Below, in pieces: positions 62,143 to 64,000 of a DNA stretch of 64,000 bases (position 1 is the stretch's first letter; the number at the start of each line of letters is the position of its first letter). This stretch comes from Bradyrhizobium iriomotense (GTDB taxonomy: Bacteria > Pseudomonadota > Alphaproteobacteria > Rhizobiales > Xanthobacteraceae): NCBI RefSeq assembly GCF_018130765.1, contig NZ_JAFCJZ010000020.1:1-64000 (forward strand). The letters are read 5' to 3'. Position numbers and translations under genes: made by a program. Under the pieces are notes generated by a model, which did not search any database, was not told the DNA's origin, and saw only the letters and a list, made by a program, of their open reading frames with translations.

Positions 62143-64000
62143 TTAACCCACCTTCGCGTCCCTGATCGCCTGCCAGATCTTCTGCGGCGTCAGCGGCGTA
62201 TTCAGCTGCGTGATGCCGAGCTCGGCGAGCGCGTCCATCACGCCGTTGGTGACGCAAGGAGGGCCGCCGATGGCGCCGGATTCGCCGCAGCCCTTGGCGC
62301 CGAGCGGATTGGTGCGGCAGGGCGCGGCGTCGTCGAGCGTCACCACGATCGGCGGCACGTCATCGGCGCGCGGGATGCAGTAGTCCTGGTAGCTCGCGGT
62401 GAGGAGCTGGCCGTCGGGATCGTAGGAAACGCCCTCATACAGCGCCTGGCCGATTCCTTGCGCGACGCCGCCATGGATCTGACCTGTCACCAGCATCGGG
62501 TTGACGGCAACGCCGACGTCGTCGACGGTGGTGTAGCGCACGACCTTGGACACGCCGGTCTCGGGGTCGATCTCGACCTCGCAGATATGGGTGCCGTTCG
62601 GCCAGCTCGGACCGTCCACCTCGCCTTCGGAATCGACGCTGAGCTTGGCGCCGCTTTCCTTCTCGGCGAGATCGAACAGGCTGATGCGGCGGTCGGTGCC
62701 GACCACGGTCAGCATGCCGCCCTGATACTCGATGTCCTCGACCGAGGTCTCCAGCACGCTGGCCGCCTTCTCGCGCGCCTTCCGGATCAGATCACTGGAG
62801 GAGACCGCGACCGCCGTGCCGCCGACGAACAGCGAGCGCGAGCCGACGCTGCCAAAGCCCATGGCGAGATCAGTGTCGCCCTGAACGACGTCGATCTTGT
62901 CGAGGGGAATGCCGAGCGAGTCGGAGATCATCTGGGTGTAGGTAGTCTGCAGCCCCTGCCCCATCGCCATGGTGCCGGAATGCAGCACGACGCGCCCTTG
63001 CGAGGTCGCGTGCAGGCTGACCTTCTCGGTGTGGGCGCGGCCGCCGGTCCATTCGATGTAGGAGGTGAGCCCGCGGCCGTAGAGCAGACCCTTCTTCTTG
63101 GCCGCCTTCTTGCGCGCGGCAAAGCCGTCCCAGTCGGCGAGCTTCACGGCGCGGTCGAGCATGTGGGCGAAGGCGCCCGAATCGTAAACCTGGCCGGCCG
63201 CGTTGGTGTAGGGCAGCTGCGCCGGCTTGATGTAGTTGGCTTTGCGGATCGCGCGCGGATCCATGCCGATCTTTCGGGCGGCGGCGTCGAACAGACGCTC
63301 GACGATGAAGACCGCCTCGGGACGGCCGGCACCGCGATAGGCGCCGACGGGCGCGGTGTGGGTCATCACCGACTGCACCTCGAAATGCACCAGCGGCAGG
63401 TCGTAGACACCGGTCTGCACGAACGGGCCAAGCACCAGAGGAATGATGTTGGCCGCACCCGATGAGTACGCGCCGGTGCAGCCGATCGACTTGACGCGAT
63501 AGGCCAGCACCTTGCCCTTCTCATCCAGCGCGAAGGATGCCGTCGAGGTCAGATCGCGGCCGTGGGTACCGCCGACGAACTCGTCGGTGCGATCGCCGCG
63601 CCAGCGGATCTTCTTGCTCAGCTTGGTCGCGGCATAGGCGACGATGCCGTCCTCCGGATAGAGGTTGGTCTTCTGGCCGAAGCCGCCGCCAATGTCGCCG
63701 ACCAGCACCCGCACGCTTTCCTTCGGACGCTTGAGCACGGCTTCCGCGAGCACGTCGCGGGTCGAGGCTGGGGTCTGCGACTGCACGTGCAGGAGGAGAC
63801 GACCGGTCTTCTTGTCGATCTCGGCAATGGTCGAGCGCGGCTCCATCGCGGAGGGCACGAGGCGCTGGCTGGCGAGATCGAGCTCGACGGTGTGCGCGGC
63901 CCTGGCAAAAGCCTCGTCGACCTTGGCGGCATCGCCGTAGGCCATCGCGCCGACGATGTTGTCGGGCGCCTCCGGCCACACCACGGGCGCGCCGGGTTTT
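62143..64000 (-). CDS. Molybdenum hydroxylase large subunit (CoxL form II/xanthine dehydrogenase family), partial
   Basis: The gene continues beyond the right edge of the window; about 619 C-terminal codons are visible and the frame stays open to 64000 with residues KPGAPVVWPEAP at the edge. It matches the large catalytic subunit of xanthine-dehydrogenase/CO-dehydrogenase type enzymes. The molybdopterin-contact loop is GDIGGGFGQKTNLYPEDG, the active-site loop is VGAYRGAGRPEAVFIVERL (AYRGAGR marks form II rather than true CO dehydrogenase, which has AYRCSFR), and the catalytic glutamate lies in AKGCGESGAIGGP. Partners (FAD and 2Fe-2S subunits) would be upstream, outside the window. The substrate is unknown; aldehydes or purine-like compounds are possible. 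Confidence 0.9.
   Translation of the reverse strand, partial: KPGAPVVWPEAPDNIVGAMAYGDAAKVDEAFARAAHTVELDLASQRLVPSAMEPRSTIAEIDKKTGRLLLHVQSQTPASTRDVLAEAVLKRPKESVRVLVGDIGGGFGQKTNLYPEDGIVAYAATKLSKKIRWRGDRTDEFVGGTHGRDLTSTASFALDEKGKVLAYRVKSIGCTGAYSSGAANIIPLVLGPFVQTGVYDLPLVHFEVQSVMTHTAPVGAYRGAGRPEAVFIVERLFDAAARKIGMDPRAIRKANYIKPAQLPYTNAAGQVYDSGAFAHMLDRAVKLADWDGFAARKKAAKKKGLLYGRGLTSYIEWTGGRAHTEKVSLHATSQGRVVLHSGTMAMGQGLQTTYTQMISDSLGIPLDKIDVVQGDTDLAMGFGSVGSRSLFVGGTAVAVSSSDLIRKAREKAASVLETSVEDIEYQGGMLTVVGTDRRISLFDLAEKESGAKLSVDSEGEVDGPSWPNGTHICEVEIDPETGVSKVVRYTTVDDVGVAVNPMLVTGQIHGGVAQGIGQALYEGVSYDPDGQLLTASYQDYCIPRADDVPPIVVTLDDAAPCRTNPLGAKGCGESGAIGGPPCVTNGVMDALAELGITQLNTPLTPQKIWQAIRDAKVG

Overview
The window looks like chromosomal DNA of a Bradyrhizobium-type alphaproteobacterium (order Hyphomicrobiales). 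It is GC-rich and densely coding. It carries a 999-residue minimalist PutA with its Lrp-type regulator, DUF3551 and DUF2927 proteins, a SorAB-type sulfite dehydrogenase, tandem CYP153 P450s, and many intergenic palindromic repeats. I see no rRNA, complete tRNA, CRISPR array, prophage or intact insertion sequence. The last gene runs off the right edge.

Layout. 0.1-5 kb: a signalling group on the minus strand (tandem-Usp stress protein, single-domain response regulator, five-GAF histidine kinase). 5.3-8.2 kb: small membrane, GreA-like and secreted proteins. 8.5-18 kb: animal-type haem peroxidase, PAP2 membrane enzyme, a hypothetical with nuclease-like residues, a ThDP enzyme, L,D-transpeptidase, DUF2927 protein, methyltransferase and a threonine-synthase-like enzyme. 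18.1-21.6 kb: a plus-strand URC-type uracil catabolism cluster (GTP cyclohydrolase II-like URC1, DUF1688/URC4, uracil phosphoribosyltransferase-like URC6) behind a good promoter and a structured leader. 21.8-24.1 kb: YjgN-family membrane protein and M48 protease. 24.5-27.2 kb: two CYP153-type alkane/fatty-acid hydroxylases. 27.4-31.6 kb: LysR regulator divergent from an acyl-CoA dehydrogenase, CaiB/BaiF CoA-transferase and MaoC-like hydratase. 31.7-36.6 kb: benzoylformate-decarboxylase-like enzyme, two SDRs, a MarR regulator sharing a perfect palindromic operator with its divergent SDR, and a HlyIII-type membrane protein. 36.7-41 kb: YcjX/YcjF pair and a GT39-type glycosyltransferase. 41.4-45.2 kb: CyaC-like redox-sensing adenylate cyclase, sorAB and a cold-shock protein. 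45.4-51.1 kb: Lrp regulator/putA and a TPR protein. 51.3-58.6 kb: CoA-transferase, GST, c-type-haem protein, membrane-anchored hypothetical and a lemA-TPM-TPM group. 58.7-64 kb: enoyl-CoA hydratase, two acyl-CoA dehydrogenases and a molybdenum hydroxylase large subunit.

The recurring theme is catabolism and redox chemistry: acyl-CoA modules, P450s, proline, sulfite, pyrimidine and aromatic keto-acid turnover, with sensors suited to that life. At least eight families of imperfect palindromic intergenic repeats occur, several as multiple copies, and in two places a repeat supplies the start or stop codon of a gene.

The most unusual item is the URC cluster. Its phosphoribosyltransferase has both PRPP-contact motifs altered, and its GTP-cyclohydrolase-like enzyme keeps the zinc and catalytic residues but has a changed base-recognition segment. 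All functions are inferred from reading the sequence; no database search was run.
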